Source: Serratia bockelmannii
Lineage (GTDB): Bacteria; Pseudomonadota; Gammaproteobacteria; Enterobacterales; Enterobacteriaceae
Direction: 5' to 3'
Length of the DNA stretch: 64,000 nucleotides
Assembly: GCF_008011855.1 (NCBI RefSeq)
Contig: NZ_VOUX01000033.1
Location: forward strand, 1 to 64,000
In this document: positions 9,486 to 18,397 of the stretch, piece after piece
Layout of the letters: every line of letters begins with the position of its first letter
Numbering within the stretch: the stretch's first letter is position 1
Made by a program: the position numbers and the translations under genes
Notes under the pieces: model-generated
What the model saw: only the letters and a program-made list of their open reading frames with translations
Databases searched by the model: none
Told to the model about the DNA's origin: nothing

Positions 9486-9850
9486 AAGCACAACAAATCT
9501 TGATTGCCGGCCCTTATCGCAGCGGCACCGATGGCGATCCGCAGCGTATCGCCGCCAATCTGGCGCGCCTGGAACAGGCCGCGCTGGCGGTTTACCAGCG
9601 GGGGCACGTGCCGGTGATCGGCGAGTGGCTGGCGCTGCCTTTGGCGGCGGCGGCAGGTTCCACTCAGGTTGGCGATGCGGTGAGCGAGGCGTTTCTTTAC
9701 CCGGTGGCGCATCGGCTGATTGCACAGTGTCAGGCGGTGTATCGCATCGAAGGGGCGTCTGCGGGGGCCGATAACGACGTGCGGCTGGCCAACGAGTGGG
9801 GATTGACGGTTTATCATCATCTGGAGGAGATCCCGTCTGTTCAGGCGTAA
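9482..9850 (+). CDS. DUF4406 domain-containing protein
   Basis: This 122-residue protein begins MKAQQILIAGPYRSGTDGDP, a pattern typical of DUF4406 and related to nucleoside 2-deoxyribosyltransferase-like folds. A central GHVPVIGEWLALPL and a later VYRIEGASAGADNDVRLANEWG are visible. Its start overlaps the nudK stop by ATGA, so the two are translationally coupled and probably share nucleotide-sugar or nucleoside chemistry. The exact function is unknown. Confidence 0.8.
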   Translation: MKAQQILIAGPYRSGTDGDPQRIAANLARLEQAALAVYQRGHVPVIGEWLALPLAAAAGSTQVGDAVSEAFLYPVAHRLIAQCQAVYRIEGASAGADNDVRLANEWGLTVYHHLEEIPSVQA

Positions 9851-9854
9851 CGCC

Positions 9855-9876
9855 GGGGCGGGCAGAGGCTCGCCCC
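9855..9876. terminator. Hairpin between convergent DUF4406 gene and malY
   Basis: GGGGCG (9855-9860) pairs with CGCCCC (9871-9876) in the 32-bp gap between two convergent stops. There is no clear T-run on either side. Confidence 0.45.
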
Positions 9877-9882
9877 CTCGCG

Positions 9883-11064
9883 TTATTGCTCGTCCAGCAC
9901 CAACCTCAATCCGGCGATCAGCTTGTCCATGCCGGCCTCCAGCTTGCTGCGCGGGCAGCCGACGTTGAGACGCAGGAACCCGCGGCCTTCCTCGCCGTAG
10001 GTAAAGCCCGGCATGATCGCCACCTTTTCACGCTCGATCAGCACCTGCTGCAGCGCCCGATCGTCCACGGCCAGCGGCCGCAGATCGATCCAGGCCAGGT
10101 AGGTGGCCTGCGGCGGGCGCCAGCCCAGCGCGGGAAACGCCTGCTCCAGCCGCTCGGCGACGTAGGTCAGATTATCCTGCAGGTAGTCGCGCAGGGCGTC
10201 CAGCCAGGGTTCGCCGTGGCGGTAGGCGGCCACGTGCGCCGCCACCGCCAGCACCGCCGGCGAGGAGAGGCCATCGCGGGCTTTGAGCTGCTGGAAATAG
10301 GCTTCGCGGCTGGCGTCGTCACTGATAAAGCCGTAGGCGCCGGTCAGTGCCGGAATGTTGAAACTCTTGGAGCCGGAGGTCAGCAAGGCCCAGGCGCCGC
10401 TCGCCACCTGGCTCCACGGCGTATGGCGGTGTTCACCCCAGACCATGTCCATGTGGATTTCATCGCTGATCACGCGCACGTCATGGCGCTCGCACAGTTC
10501 GGCCATCTGCTGCAGCTCGTCGCGGCGCCACACTTTGCCGGTGGGGTTATGCGGGCTGCACAGCAGCAGGATCTTGGTTTGCGGCCGCGCCAGCAACGCT
10601 TCGAGATGCGCCATGTCGCAGCGCCAGTCGTCGCCGGCCTTGTGCAGCGGGCAGGCCAGCAGCTGGCGCTGGTTGGCGAGGATCACCTTGTAGAAGGCGT
10701 CATAGGCCGGGGTATGGGTCACCACATAGTCGCCCGGTATGGACCATTGGCGGATCAGCTGCGCCGCCATGTAGATAACGGAAGGGCCGTACACCGCCGT
10801 TGCGGTGTCGATAGCGGTGTTGAAGCGTTGCTGATACCAGTGGCGCAGCGCGCCGAGAAAATCCTCATGCTGCCAGCGGCTGTAGCCCAGCACGCCGTGC
10901 TGCAGGCGTTGCTGCAACGCCTCGAGAATGCACGGCGCGGTGGCGAAATCCATATCGGAGATGGTGAACGGCAGCAGGTCGTCGCTGCCGAAACGATCGG
11001 CGATATAGTCCCACTGGGTGCACCAGGTGCCGTGGCGGTCGATCGGGGTGGAGAAATCAAACAT
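9883..11064 (-). CDS. malY: MalY: PLP-dependent cystathionine beta-lyase and maltose-system repressor
   Basis: MalY has C-S lyase activity and in E. coli also antagonises the activator MalT. The 393-residue sequence begins MFDFSTPIDRHGTWCTQWDY and is close to E. coli MalY throughout. The PLP lysine lies in TSGSKSFN (K233), with the CSPHNPTGKVW substrate-binding loop and VISDEIHMDMVW upstream of it. It overlaps malX by 8 bp, so malX-malY is one operon running away from malI. Confidence 0.96.
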   Translation of the reverse strand: MFDFSTPIDRHGTWCTQWDYIADRFGSDDLLPFTISDMDFATAPCILEALQQRLQHGVLGYSRWQHEDFLGALRHWYQQRFNTAIDTATAVYGPSVIYMAAQLIRQWSIPGDYVVTHTPAYDAFYKVILANQRQLLACPLHKAGDDWRCDMAHLEALLARPQTKILLLCSPHNPTGKVWRRDELQQMAELCERHDVRVISDEIHMDMVWGEHRHTPWSQVASGAWALLTSGSKSFNIPALTGAYGFISDDASREAYFQQLKARDGLSSPAVLAVAAHVAAYRHGEPWLDALRDYLQDNLTYVAERLEQAFPALGWRPPQATYLAWIDLRPLAVDDRALQQVLIEREKVAIMPGFTYGEEGRGFLRLNVGCPRSKLEAGMDKLIAGLRLVLDEQ

Positions 11065-12676
11065 GGGTGGCTCCCTGCAGCGCCGCGGCAGGTTGCGCCG
11101 TGGCTATCAGTGAGTCTAATTCATCCTTCACCGATTGTACCTGCGGACCGATCACCACCTGCAGATTATGGTCGTTGAGATGCACCACGCCGATGGCGCG
11201 GTGGGCCTTCAGCGCCGCGTCGTCCACCTGACTCATGTCGTTGACCGACAGGCGCAGGCGGGTGATGCAGTTGTCCAGCGTGATAATGTTGCCCGGGCCG
11301 CCGAGCGCCGCCAGAATCGCCGGCACGTTGTAGCCGGATTTGCCCACCGCGCCGCTCGGCGCGCTTTGGCTGACGGCGCTGTCGCTCTCACGGCCCGGCG
11401 TTTTGATGTTAAAACGCTGGATGGCGAAGCGGAAAATGGCGTAATAGCCGACGAACCAGACGGCGGCCACCACCGGCACCAGATACCACTTGGTGGCGGT
11501 GCCGTGCAGAATGCCGAACACCACGAAGTCGATGATGTTGCCGTCGGTGTTGCCGATGGTCACGCCCAGCAGCGCCATCACGGTAAAGCCCAACCCGGTG
11601 AGCAGCGCGTGGATCAGATACAGGAACGGCGCGACGAACAGGAACAGGAACTCGATCGGTTCGGTGGTGCCACCAACCACGCAGGCCACCACGCCGGAAA
11701 TCAACAGCCCTTTGATTTTATGACGGTTCTCCGGCTTGGCGCAGTGGTACATCGCCAGCGCCGCGCCCGGCAGGCCGCCGAGAAACGCCGGCATTTTACC
11801 CTGCGACAGGAAGCGGGTGGCGCTCTCGGCGAAGCCGGTGGTGGTTGGGCAGGAGAGCTGCGCCTGGAAGATGGTCAGGGCACCGCTGACGCTGTGGCCG
11901 CACACCTCCATGGTACCGCCCGCCTCGGTAAAGCGGATTAGCGCCACCAGAATGTGCTGCAGGCCGAACGGCAGCAGCAAGCGTTCGCCGGTGCCGAACA
12001 GCATCGGGCCAAAGGCGCCGGCGCTGTTGATCACCCAGCCCAGCCCGGTGATGCCGGCGGCGAACCACGGCCAGATCAGCGGGATCACCAGGCCGCACAG
12101 GCCCAGCACCACGGTGGTGACGATCGGTACGAAGCGCGTGCCGCCGAAGAACGCCAGTGCGTCCGGCAGGCGGATGGTGTGGAAGCGTTCATGCAGGCGA
12201 TAGACGATGATGCCGACGATCACCGCGCCGAGGATACCGGTATCGATCGACTGAATGCCGAGAATGTTCTGGATATTGTTGGCTTTCAGCACCAGCGGAT
12301 CGCTGGTGGGCAGCACGCCGGCGGCGGTCAGGTAGAAGTTGGTGCCCAGATTCAGCACGGCGAAGCCGACGAAGCCGGAGAAAGCGGCGACGCCTTTGTT
12401 CTCACGCGCCATGCCCAGTGGAATGGCGATGGCGAACATCACCGGCAGGAAGCTGAAGGCGAAGGAGCCTACCTTGCTCATCCAGGTAAAGATCAGCTGG
12501 AAGATCGGGTGGCCGATAAACGGCATCAGGGTGATCACGTCGCGGCTGCTCAGCGAGCTGCCGATCCCCAGCATGATGCCGCAGAAAGAGAGCAAGGCGA
12601 CTGGCAACATGAAGGTTTTGCCCAGGCTCTGGAAGAACTCCCAGAGGGTGATTTTGGGTTTGTTGGCTGCTGACAT
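11057..12676 (-). CDS. malX: MalX: maltose/glucose-type PTS EIICB component
   Basis: This is a 539-residue phosphotransferase permease. The first 430 or so residues form the multi-spanning EIIC domain of the glucose family (SFCGIMLGIGSSLSSRD, GTTEPIEFLFLFVAPFLY). The C-terminal EIIB domain holds the phosphorylated cysteine in DNCITRLRL (Cys470). A Shine-Dalgarno GGAGAAG precedes ATG 12676. Two MalI-type palindromes lie upstream, so expression is likely MalI-controlled. The natural substrate in E. coli is uncertain, although glucose and maltose transport have been seen. Confidence 0.95.
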   Translation of the reverse strand: MSAANKPKITLWEFFQSLGKTFMLPVALLSFCGIMLGIGSSLSSRDVITLMPFIGHPIFQLIFTWMSKVGSFAFSFLPVMFAIAIPLGMARENKGVAAFSGFVGFAVLNLGTNFYLTAAGVLPTSDPLVLKANNIQNILGIQSIDTGILGAVIVGIIVYRLHERFHTIRLPDALAFFGGTRFVPIVTTVVLGLCGLVIPLIWPWFAAGITGLGWVINSAGAFGPMLFGTGERLLLPFGLQHILVALIRFTEAGGTMEVCGHSVSGALTIFQAQLSCPTTTGFAESATRFLSQGKMPAFLGGLPGAALAMYHCAKPENRHKIKGLLISGVVACVVGGTTEPIEFLFLFVAPFLYLIHALLTGLGFTVMALLGVTIGNTDGNIIDFVVFGILHGTATKWYLVPVVAAVWFVGYYAIFRFAIQRFNIKTPGRESDSAVSQSAPSGAVGKSGYNVPAILAALGGPGNIITLDNCITRLRLSVNDMSQVDDAALKAHRAIGVVHLNDHNLQVVIGPQVQSVKDELDSLIATAQPAAALQGATHV

Positions 12677-12736
12677 AACCGACTTCTCCTGGCGAAAAGA
12701 CGAGCAAAAAGGGGACTTCTGATTAGGTAAAAAGAA

Positions 12737-12752
12737 GATAAAACGTTTTACC
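12737..12752. promoter_or_regulatory. MalI operator 1 (malX side)
   Basis: GATAAAACGTTTTACC contains the symmetric core TAAAACGTTTTA (12739-12750), matching the E. coli MalI box nearly base for base. It lies 61 bp upstream of malX. Confidence 0.85.
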
Positions 12753-12813
12753 TAGAAAAAATGCGCCGCCAATCACAAATCTGTCGCCCGGTTTTTGGCG
12801 ACAATGCGGCAGG

Positions 12814-12831
12814 CAGTAAAACGTTTTACTG
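12814..12831. promoter_or_regulatory. MalI operator 2 (malI side)
   Basis: CAGTAAAACGTTTTACTG is an 18-bp perfect palindrome sharing the same core. Its centre is 78 bp from that of operator 1, and it lies 69 bp before the malI start. The position suits autoregulation of malI. Confidence 0.85.
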
Positions 12832-12899
12832 AGCTAACGGATTCGGTATACCCTTGATCATTACGGCGCGGGTTGCCCAGGAACGGGTTCGCAGAGACT

Positions 12900-13931
12900 A
12901 TGAGCATCAAAAAAATCACCATCACCGATGTGGCGCAGCAGGCGGGCGTGTCGGTCACCACGGTTTCCCTGGTGTTGAGCGGCAAGGGGCGCATTTCGCC
13001 GACCACCGTCGAGAAGGTCAATCAGGCGATAGAGCAGCTGGGTTATGTGCGCAATCGCCAGGCGGCGACGCTGCGCGGCGCGGAGTCCGGAGTGATTGGC
13101 CTTATTCTGCGCGACATCTGCGAACCCTTCTATGCCGAAATGACCGCCGGGCTGAGCGAGGCGCTGGAGGCGCACGACAAGCTGCTGTTTTTAACCCAGA
13201 GCGGGCGCGATGGCCAAGGCTTGCAGCGGGCGTTTGACGCGCTGCTGGCGCAGGGCGTTGACGGCATCGTGCTGGCGGGCGGCATCCGCGCGGCGGCGGG
13301 CCTGAAGGAAAAGGCGGCCGAGCAGAGCGTGCCGCTGGTGTGCGTGGCGCGCTCCAGCGGTCTCGAGGGCGTGGACGTGGTGCGGCCGGACAATATGCAG
13401 GCCGCCAAGCTGGCCACCGAATTTTTGATCAAACGCGGCCACAGCCAAATTGCTTACCTCGGCGGCCAGAGCGACTCATTGACGCGCGCCGAGCGGCTGG
13501 GCGGATTTTGCGCCACGCTGGTACAGTACGGCCTGCCGTTTCGCAGCGAATGGATCGTCGAGTGTGATTGCCGGCAGCGTGAGGCGGCGGAAGCGGCGGA
13601 ACAGCTGCTGCGCCACTACCCGAACATTACCGCCATCGTTTGCCACAAGGCGTCGGTCGCGCTCGGCGCCTATTTTGGCCTGACGCGCAGCGGCCGCAGC
13701 ATCGGCTCGGACGGGGTCGACGCCTACTACGGCCGGCAGGTAGCGCTGATCGGTTTCGGCGACGTGCCGGAGGCCGAGCTGACCGAACCGCCGCTGACCT
13801 TCGTCTCCAGCTCGGCGCGGGAAGTGGGGCGCAGCGCCGCTGCGCGCCTGCTGCAGCGTATCGGTGACGCCGACCTGCCGGCGCAGAACGTCATTCTGCC
13901 GCCGACGCTGATCCGGCGCGGCTCCGCCTAG
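12900..13931 (+). CDS. malI: MalI: LacI-family repressor of malXY
   Basis: MalI represses malXY and itself in E. coli. The 343-residue protein has an N-terminal LacI helix-turn-helix (ITDVAQQAGVSVTTVSLVLS, then the hinge VRNRQAATLRG). A periplasmic-binding-protein-like core follows, with VARSSGLEGVDVV and LIGFGDVPEAELTEPPLTFV. ATG 12900 puts the HTH at the usual distance from the start. It is divergent from malX with two cognate palindromes between. Its stop overlaps the convergent ampR stop by 4 bp. Confidence 0.95.
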   Translation: MSIKKITITDVAQQAGVSVTTVSLVLSGKGRISPTTVEKVNQAIEQLGYVRNRQAATLRGAESGVIGLILRDICEPFYAEMTAGLSEALEAHDKLLFLTQSGRDGQGLQRAFDALLAQGVDGIVLAGGIRAAAGLKEKAAEQSVPLVCVARSSGLEGVDVVRPDNMQAAKLATEFLIKRGHSQIAYLGGQSDSLTRAERLGGFCATLVQYGLPFRSEWIVECDCRQREAAEAAEQLLRHYPNITAIVCHKASVALGAYFGLTRSGRSIGSDGVDAYYGRQVALIGFGDVPEAELTEPPLTFVSSSAREVGRSAAARLLQRIGDADLPAQNVILPPTLIRRGSA

Positions 13932-14809
13932 TCCCGCCGCTGCTCCTCTTCCGCCTCCCGGCGGATCCAACCGATAAAGGTTTTCATCGCCGGCGTCAGA
14001 TCCCGCGACTTCAAATGGGTCAGCCAATAGGCGCCGAGCGCGGCCTCGGTGGCAAACGGCCTTTGCAGCGCGCCGGCGGCCAGTTCGCGGCGGAACATGC
14101 TGACCGGCGCCAGCGCCACGCCATCGCACTGGATCGCGCCTTCCACCATCAGCCTTGACGAGTCGAACACCGGGCCGTTGATCCGCCACGGCGTCACCTG
14201 CGCCGCCGTGAACCAGCGCTCCCATTCATCCTTGCGGTAGGTGCGCATCAGCTGCTCGTGCTGCAGATCCTGCGGCGTGCTCAGGCGCGCGGCGACCGTC
14301 GGCGGGCAGAGCACCGTCAGCGGCGCGTCGAACAGCTTAATATTGCAGGTGGCGGGCCAGAGGCCTTCGCCGAAGCGGATGGCGAAATCCATACCGTCGG
14401 CCGACAGATTGACCAGATTGTTGTGGGTTAGCACCCGCAGATCGATAAACGGGTGCGCCGTGCGGAACGCCGCCAGCCTCGGCATCAGCCAGCCGACGGC
14501 GAAGGTGCCGACCACCGCCACCGTCAGCACCTCGTGGAAATGCCCGCCTTCGAACTGCTGCAGCACCGCCTCAATGCTGTCGAAGGCGTCGCTCAACACC
14601 GGCAGCAGCGCCTGACCCTCTTCGGTCAAATCGAGCCCGCGCGGCAGGCGGCGGAACAGCTGGATGCCCAGCTGTTCTTCCAGCATGCGTACCTGCTGGC
14701 TGATGGCGGCCTGGGTCACCCGCAGCTCCAGGCCGGCGCGGGTGAAGTTCAGGTGGCGGGCGGAGGATTCGAACGCCCGCAGGGCGTTGAGGGGAAGTCG
14801 ATTGCGCAT
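13928..14809 (-). CDS. ampR: AmpR: LysR-type regulator of ampC
   Basis: AmpR senses cell-wall recycling products (UDP-MurNAc-pentapeptide versus anhydromuropeptides) and represses or activates ampC. This 293-residue protein begins MRNRLPLNALRAFESSARHL, the AmpR-type N-terminus. It has the winged HTH LNFTRAGLELRVTQAAISQQ and effector-domain stretches RTYRKDEWERWF and LTPAMKTFIGWI. It is divergent from ampC with 206 bp between the starts, the normal arrangement for inducible chromosomal cephalosporinases. Confidence 0.95.
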   Translation of the reverse strand: MRNRLPLNALRAFESSARHLNFTRAGLELRVTQAAISQQVRMLEEQLGIQLFRRLPRGLDLTEEGQALLPVLSDAFDSIEAVLQQFEGGHFHEVLTVAVVGTFAVGWLMPRLAAFRTAHPFIDLRVLTHNNLVNLSADGMDFAIRFGEGLWPATCNIKLFDAPLTVLCPPTVAARLSTPQDLQHEQLMRTYRKDEWERWFTAAQVTPWRINGPVFDSSRLMVEGAIQCDGVALAPVSMFRRELAAGALQRPFATEAALGAYWLTHLKSRDLTPAMKTFIGWIRREAEEEQRRD

Positions 14810-14857
14810 TGTTGATAGCCATAAGTTTTTCTTTATGCTGGCTGAAATTATTATCGC

Positions 14858-14886
14858 TTGTCAACCCGGCGGCAAAATCCGATATT
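14858..14886 (+). promoter_or_regulatory. ampC promoter
   Basis: TTGTCA (14858-14863) and GATATT (14881-14886) are separated by exactly 17 bp. This predicts a transcript start near 14893 and a leader of about 123 nt, close to the roughly 126-nt leader I recall being reported for S. marcescens ampC. The AmpR site should lie in 14815-14857, but I could not define it confidently. Confidence 0.65.
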
Positions 14887-14891
14887 TGGCG

Positions 14892-14918
14892 CGGCTGCTG
14901 AGAACGTCGCGGCAGCCG
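14892..14918 (+). promoter_or_regulatory. Stem-loop at the 5' end of the ampC leader
   Basis: CGGCTGC (14892-14898) pairs perfectly with GCAGCCG (14912-14918) around a 13-nt loop. It sits at the predicted 5' end of the mRNA. A stem-loop in this leader has been reported to stabilise the S. marcescens ampC transcript (from memory). Confidence 0.65.
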
Positions 14919-15015
14919 TAAAGGAATGACATCATCAATCAGGGAAAGCGCCGTGTATAACGCCAACAAAAACTTTTGGCCGCGGCCGATGCCCTGCAAC
15001 CTAAGAGCTTCTATC

Positions 15016-16152
15016 ATGACGAAAATGAACCGCCTGGCGGCCGCGCTGATCGCCGCACTGATCCTGCCGACCGCGCACGCCGCGCAGCAGCAGGATATCG
15101 ACGCCGTTATTCAGCCGCTGATGAAAAAATATGGCGTGCCGGGCATGGCGATCGCCGTGTCGGTCGACGGCAAACAGCAGATTTACCCGTATGGCGTTGC
15201 CTCGAAGCAGACCGGCAAACCGATCACCGAGCAGACGCTGTTCGAAGTGGGCTCGCTGAGCAAAACCTTCACCGCGACGCTGGCGGTCTATGCGCAGCAG
15301 CAGGGCAAACTGTCGTTTAAAGACCCGGCCAGCCGCTACCTGCCCGAGCTGCGCGGCAGCGCCTTCGACGGCGTCAGCCTGCTGAATCTGGCGACGCATA
15401 CCTCCGGTTTGCCGCTGTTCGTGCCGGACGACGTAACCGACAACGCCCAACTGATGGCGTACTACCGGGCCTGGCAGCCGAAACACCCGGCGGGCAGCTA
15501 CCGCGTCTATTCCAACCTCGGCATCGGCATGCTGGGCATGATCGCCGCCAAGAGCCTCGACCAGCCGTTTATCCAGGCGATGGAACAGGGGATGCTGCCG
15601 GCGTTGGGCATGAGCCACACCTACGTTCAGGTGCCGGCTGCGCAGATGGCCAACTATGCGCAGGGCTACAGCAAGGACGATAAACCGGTGCGGGTCAATC
15701 CCGGCCCGCTGGACGCCGAGTCTTACGGCATCAAGTCCAACGCCCGCGATCTGATTCGCTATCTGGACGCCAACCTGCAGCAGGTGAAGGTGGCGCAGCC
15801 GTGGCGCGAGGCGCTGGCCGCCACGCACGTCGGTTATTACAAGGCGGGTGCGTTCACGCAGGATCTGATGTGGGAGAACTACCCGTATCCGGTGAAGCTG
15901 TCGCGTTTGGTTGAAGGCAACAACGCCGGGATGATCATGAACGGCACGCCGGCCACCGCCATCACGCCGCCGCAGCCGGAATTGCGCGCCGGCTGGTATA
16001 ACAAAACCGGCTCTACCGGCGGTTTCTCCACCTACGCGGTGTTTATCCCGGCGAAGAATATCGCCGTGGTGATGTTGGCCAACAAGTGGTTCCCGAATGA
16101 CGATCGCGTCGAGGCGGCTTACCACATCATCCAGGCGCTGGAGAAGCACTGA
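15016..16152 (+). CDS. ampC: Class C beta-lactamase AmpC (SST/SRT type)
   Basis: This periplasmic cephalosporinase hydrolyses beta-lactams by an acyl-serine mechanism. The 378-residue precursor has a signal peptide ending in PTAHA (22 residues). The catalytic motifs are S80-L-S-K83, Y165-S-N and K330-T-G. Residue 235 of the precursor (213 of the mature form) is Glu, which as I recall matches SST-1 rather than SRT-1, where Lys broadens activity to oxyimino-cephalosporins. ATG 15016 is chosen because the signal peptide follows directly; an upstream in-frame start at 14926 would add 30 residues inside the mRNA leader. AmpR next door implies inducibility. Confidence 0.97.
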   Translation: MTKMNRLAAALIAALILPTAHAAQQQDIDAVIQPLMKKYGVPGMAIAVSVDGKQQIYPYGVASKQTGKPITEQTLFEVGSLSKTFTATLAVYAQQQGKLSFKDPASRYLPELRGSAFDGVSLLNLATHTSGLPLFVPDDVTDNAQLMAYYRAWQPKHPAGSYRVYSNLGIGMLGMIAAKSLDQPFIQAMEQGMLPALGMSHTYVQVPAAQMANYAQGYSKDDKPVRVNPGPLDAESYGIKSNARDLIRYLDANLQQVKVAQPWREALAATHVGYYKAGAFTQDLMWENYPYPVKLSRLVEGNNAGMIMNGTPATAITPPQPELRAGWYNKTGSTGGFSTYAVFIPAKNIAVVMLANKWFPNDDRVEAAYHIIQALEKH

Positions 16153-16157
16153 CGCTC

Positions 16158-16180
16158 AGGGGCGACGGCGAGGCGCCCCT
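16158..16180. terminator. Hairpin between ampC and the convergent LysR gene
   Basis: AGGGGCG (16158-16164) pairs with CGCCCCT (16174-16180), immediately after the ampC stop and touching the LysR stop. No T-run follows, so termination strength is uncertain. Confidence 0.5.
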
Positions 16181-17087
16181 ACCACCGATGCTGCCGTTCA
16201 CGCCGCTCGCGCATGAAATCGATAAAGGCGCGCAGCTTGAGCGGCAGATGCCTGCCGGCGGGAAAGTAGATGAAAAATCCCGATGCCTCGCTGGCATACT
16301 CCGGCAGCACTTCCACCAGTTGCCCCTGCGCCAGTTCTTGCACCACCGTGCCCTGAAAACGCTGTGCGATACCCAGGCCCGCCAATGCCGCATCCTTGAT
16401 CAACCGATCCTCGTTAAAGATCAAACTGCCGCTGACGTCCAGCGCGCGTTCATCGTCGCCCAGGCTGAAATACCAGGGCTCCATTTTTCCGCTGCCGGGA
16501 AAGCGGTAGCGCAGGCAGTGGTGAGCTGGCAGATCGTCCGGCGTGGCCGGTACGCCGCAGCGCGTCAGATAGTCGGGCGAGGCGACCAGCACCCGGCGCT
16601 GGCCGTTGTCGATTGGCACGGCGATCATGTCCTTTTGCAGCATCGCGTGCATGCGAATGCCGGCATCGAAACTGCCCAGTACCAGATCGGAAAAGCGGTC
16701 TTCGGTAAACAGCTCAAGCTGTACTTCGGGATAGCGCCGTTGAAATTCCGCCAGGTGCGGCATCACCAGCAGCGAAGCGGCCAGTTGCGGCAGCGTGATG
16801 CGCAGCAGGCCCGCCGGCTGTGCGCCCAGGGTGCGCACGTCGTCTGCCGCCACGTCGATCTGGCTCATGGCCGGCGAGACCTTCTGATAGAACAACCGGC
16901 CCTCGTCGCTGAGGCGCACCGAGCGGCTGGTGCGGTGAAATAAGCGCACCCCCAGCTGATTCTCCAGCGCCTGAATGTTTTGTGACACCGCCGGCGGCGT
17001 GACGCCCAGTTGGTTGGCTGCGCGGGTAAAGTTGCCCAGGCGTGCGACGGCTTCGAAATAGGGCAGCAGTTGCAGGAGTGAACTCAT
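16179..17087 (-). CDS. LysR-family transcriptional regulator
   Basis: This 302-residue LysR-type protein has an N-terminal HTH (LPYFEAVARLGNFTRAANQLGV, with VTPPAVSQNIQALE) and a C-terminal effector-binding domain. It is divergent from a serine hydrolase gene with 102 bp between the starts, so it probably controls that gene. The ligand is unknown. The N-terminal type is that of the large CrgA-like subgroup, which gives no specific function. Confidence 0.88.
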   Translation of the reverse strand: MSSLLQLLPYFEAVARLGNFTRAANQLGVTPPAVSQNIQALENQLGVRLFHRTSRSVRLSDEGRLFYQKVSPAMSQIDVAADDVRTLGAQPAGLLRITLPQLAASLLVMPHLAEFQRRYPEVQLELFTEDRFSDLVLGSFDAGIRMHAMLQKDMIAVPIDNGQRRVLVASPDYLTRCGVPATPDDLPAHHCLRYRFPGSGKMEPWYFSLGDDERALDVSGSLIFNEDRLIKDAALAGLGIAQRFQGTVVQELAQGQLVEVLPEYASEASGFFIYFPAGRHLPLKLRAFIDFMRERRERQHRW

Positions 17088-17189
17088 CTATTAATAACCT
17101 GTGCTTAATGATTCATTAAATTATGCCTTATTTTAATTTATGAAGAACGTTTTAGACTGGTTTTACTTTCCCTCAGCGAGATAAAAATC

Positions 17190-18353
17190 ATGTCGGCAAC
17201 ACAACGGGCGTTAACAGAACGGATCGCGGCGATCGATCAACAGGCGATGGCCGAAGGGCGCATCGTGGGCAGCGTGGTGCTGGTGGCGCGGCAGGGCGAG
17301 ATTTGTTACGCCGGCGCGGCCGGTTATGCCGATCGCGAAGCGCGGCGGCCGATGCGGCGAGAAACGCAGTTTCGGCTGTCGTCGGTTTCCAAACCCTATA
17401 CCACGCTGGCGGCGCTGCGCCTGATTGAACGGGGCAAGCTGAGCCTGGACGATGCGGTCAGCGACTGGCTGCCGTGGTTTACCCCGGCGCTGGCGGATGG
17501 CCGGCGCCCGACGATCAAGATCCGTCATTTGCTGAGTCATACCGCCGGGCTGGACTATCGGCTGAACCAACCGCCGGCAGGCGTTTACCATCAGTTGGGG
17601 ATCCAGGACGGCGTGGAGCTGTCGACGCTGACGCTGGAGCAAAACCTGCGGCTGTTGGCGCAGGCACCGTTGCTGTCGCAACCGGGAGAGCGCTTCAATT
17701 ATTCGCTGGCTATCGACGTGCTTGGCGCGGTGTTGGAGCGGGTGACGGGCATGCCGCTGCCGCAGCTGTTTGTCGAATGGGTGGCGCGGCCGCTGGGGCT
17801 CGGCAATACCGCGTTTTATACGACGGACGCCGCGAATCTGGCGACGCCGTATTACAACACGCCGCAAGGGCCGCAGCGCATGCATGAAGGCCTGCGGGTG
17901 GCGCTGCCGGAGGAGATGGCGGGGGGCGAGGTGCTGTTTTCACCCGCGCGGGCGCTTAACGCGGAGGCTTATCCTTCCGGCGGCGCGGGCATGGTCGGCG
18001 ATGCCGACGATGTGCTGCAGCTGGTGGAAGCGTTGCGCAGCGGCGGGCAGGGCATCTTGCAGCCGGACACGGTGGCGTTGCTGCGCAGTCCGCATGTGGG
18101 GGCGCAGGCGCAAACGCAAGGGCCGGGCTGGGGATTTGGTTTCGGCGGCGCGCTGCTGGTGGACGCAGAAGCGGCGCAGACGCCGCAGCATGTCGGCACG
18201 CTGACCTGGGGCGGCGTTTATGGCCACAGCTGGTTCTTTGATCCACAGGCGCAGCTGAGCGTGGTGATACTGACCAACACCGCGTTTGAGGGCATGTGCG
18301 GCCGCTATCCGCAGCAGATCCGCGATGCGGTGTATGCGGCGCTGCAGGGGTAA
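17190..18353 (+). CDS. Serine hydrolase of the class C beta-lactamase/esterase superfamily
   Basis: The 387-residue protein has the PF00144-type fold. The SxxK motif is S65-V-S-K68 and a Tyr motif appears in FNYSLAID, while the third motif is GHSW in place of KTG. No signal peptide is visible at MSATQRALTERIAAIDQQAM, so it is probably cytoplasmic, unlike AmpC. Such proteins are usually esterases or peptidases (EstB-like) rather than beta-lactamases. The adjacent divergent LysR gene suggests specific induction. Confidence 0.85.
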   Translation: MSATQRALTERIAAIDQQAMAEGRIVGSVVLVARQGEICYAGAAGYADREARRPMRRETQFRLSSVSKPYTTLAALRLIERGKLSLDDAVSDWLPWFTPALADGRRPTIKIRHLLSHTAGLDYRLNQPPAGVYHQLGIQDGVELSTLTLEQNLRLLAQAPLLSQPGERFNYSLAIDVLGAVLERVTGMPLPQLFVEWVARPLGLGNTAFYTTDAANLATPYYNTPQGPQRMHEGLRVALPEEMAGGEVLFSPARALNAEAYPSGGAGMVGDADDVLQLVEALRSGGQGILQPDTVALLRSPHVGAQAQTQGPGWGFGFGGALLVDAEAAQTPQHVGTLTWGGVYGHSWFFDPQAQLSVVILTNTAFEGMCGRYPQQIRDAVYAALQG

Positions 18354-18360
18354 ATAAAAA

Positions 18361-18378
18361 GGGCCCCGCAGGGGGCCC
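18361..18378. terminator. Bidirectional terminator between serine hydrolase and ydgA
   Basis: GGGCCCC and GGGGCCC form a 7-bp GC stem with a four-base loop. An A-rich tract precedes it (18353-18360), giving a T-run for the minus-strand ydgA transcript. It lies just past the plus-strand stop. Confidence 0.8.
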
Positions 18379-18397
18379 TTGTCAGGCTTTCAGGCGA

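Noticed and set aside
8799-9725. A 300-codon N-terminal extension of the DeoR-type regulator
   Set aside because: It runs antisense through nudK and DUF4406. The regulator starts normally at 8792 with a good ribosome site.
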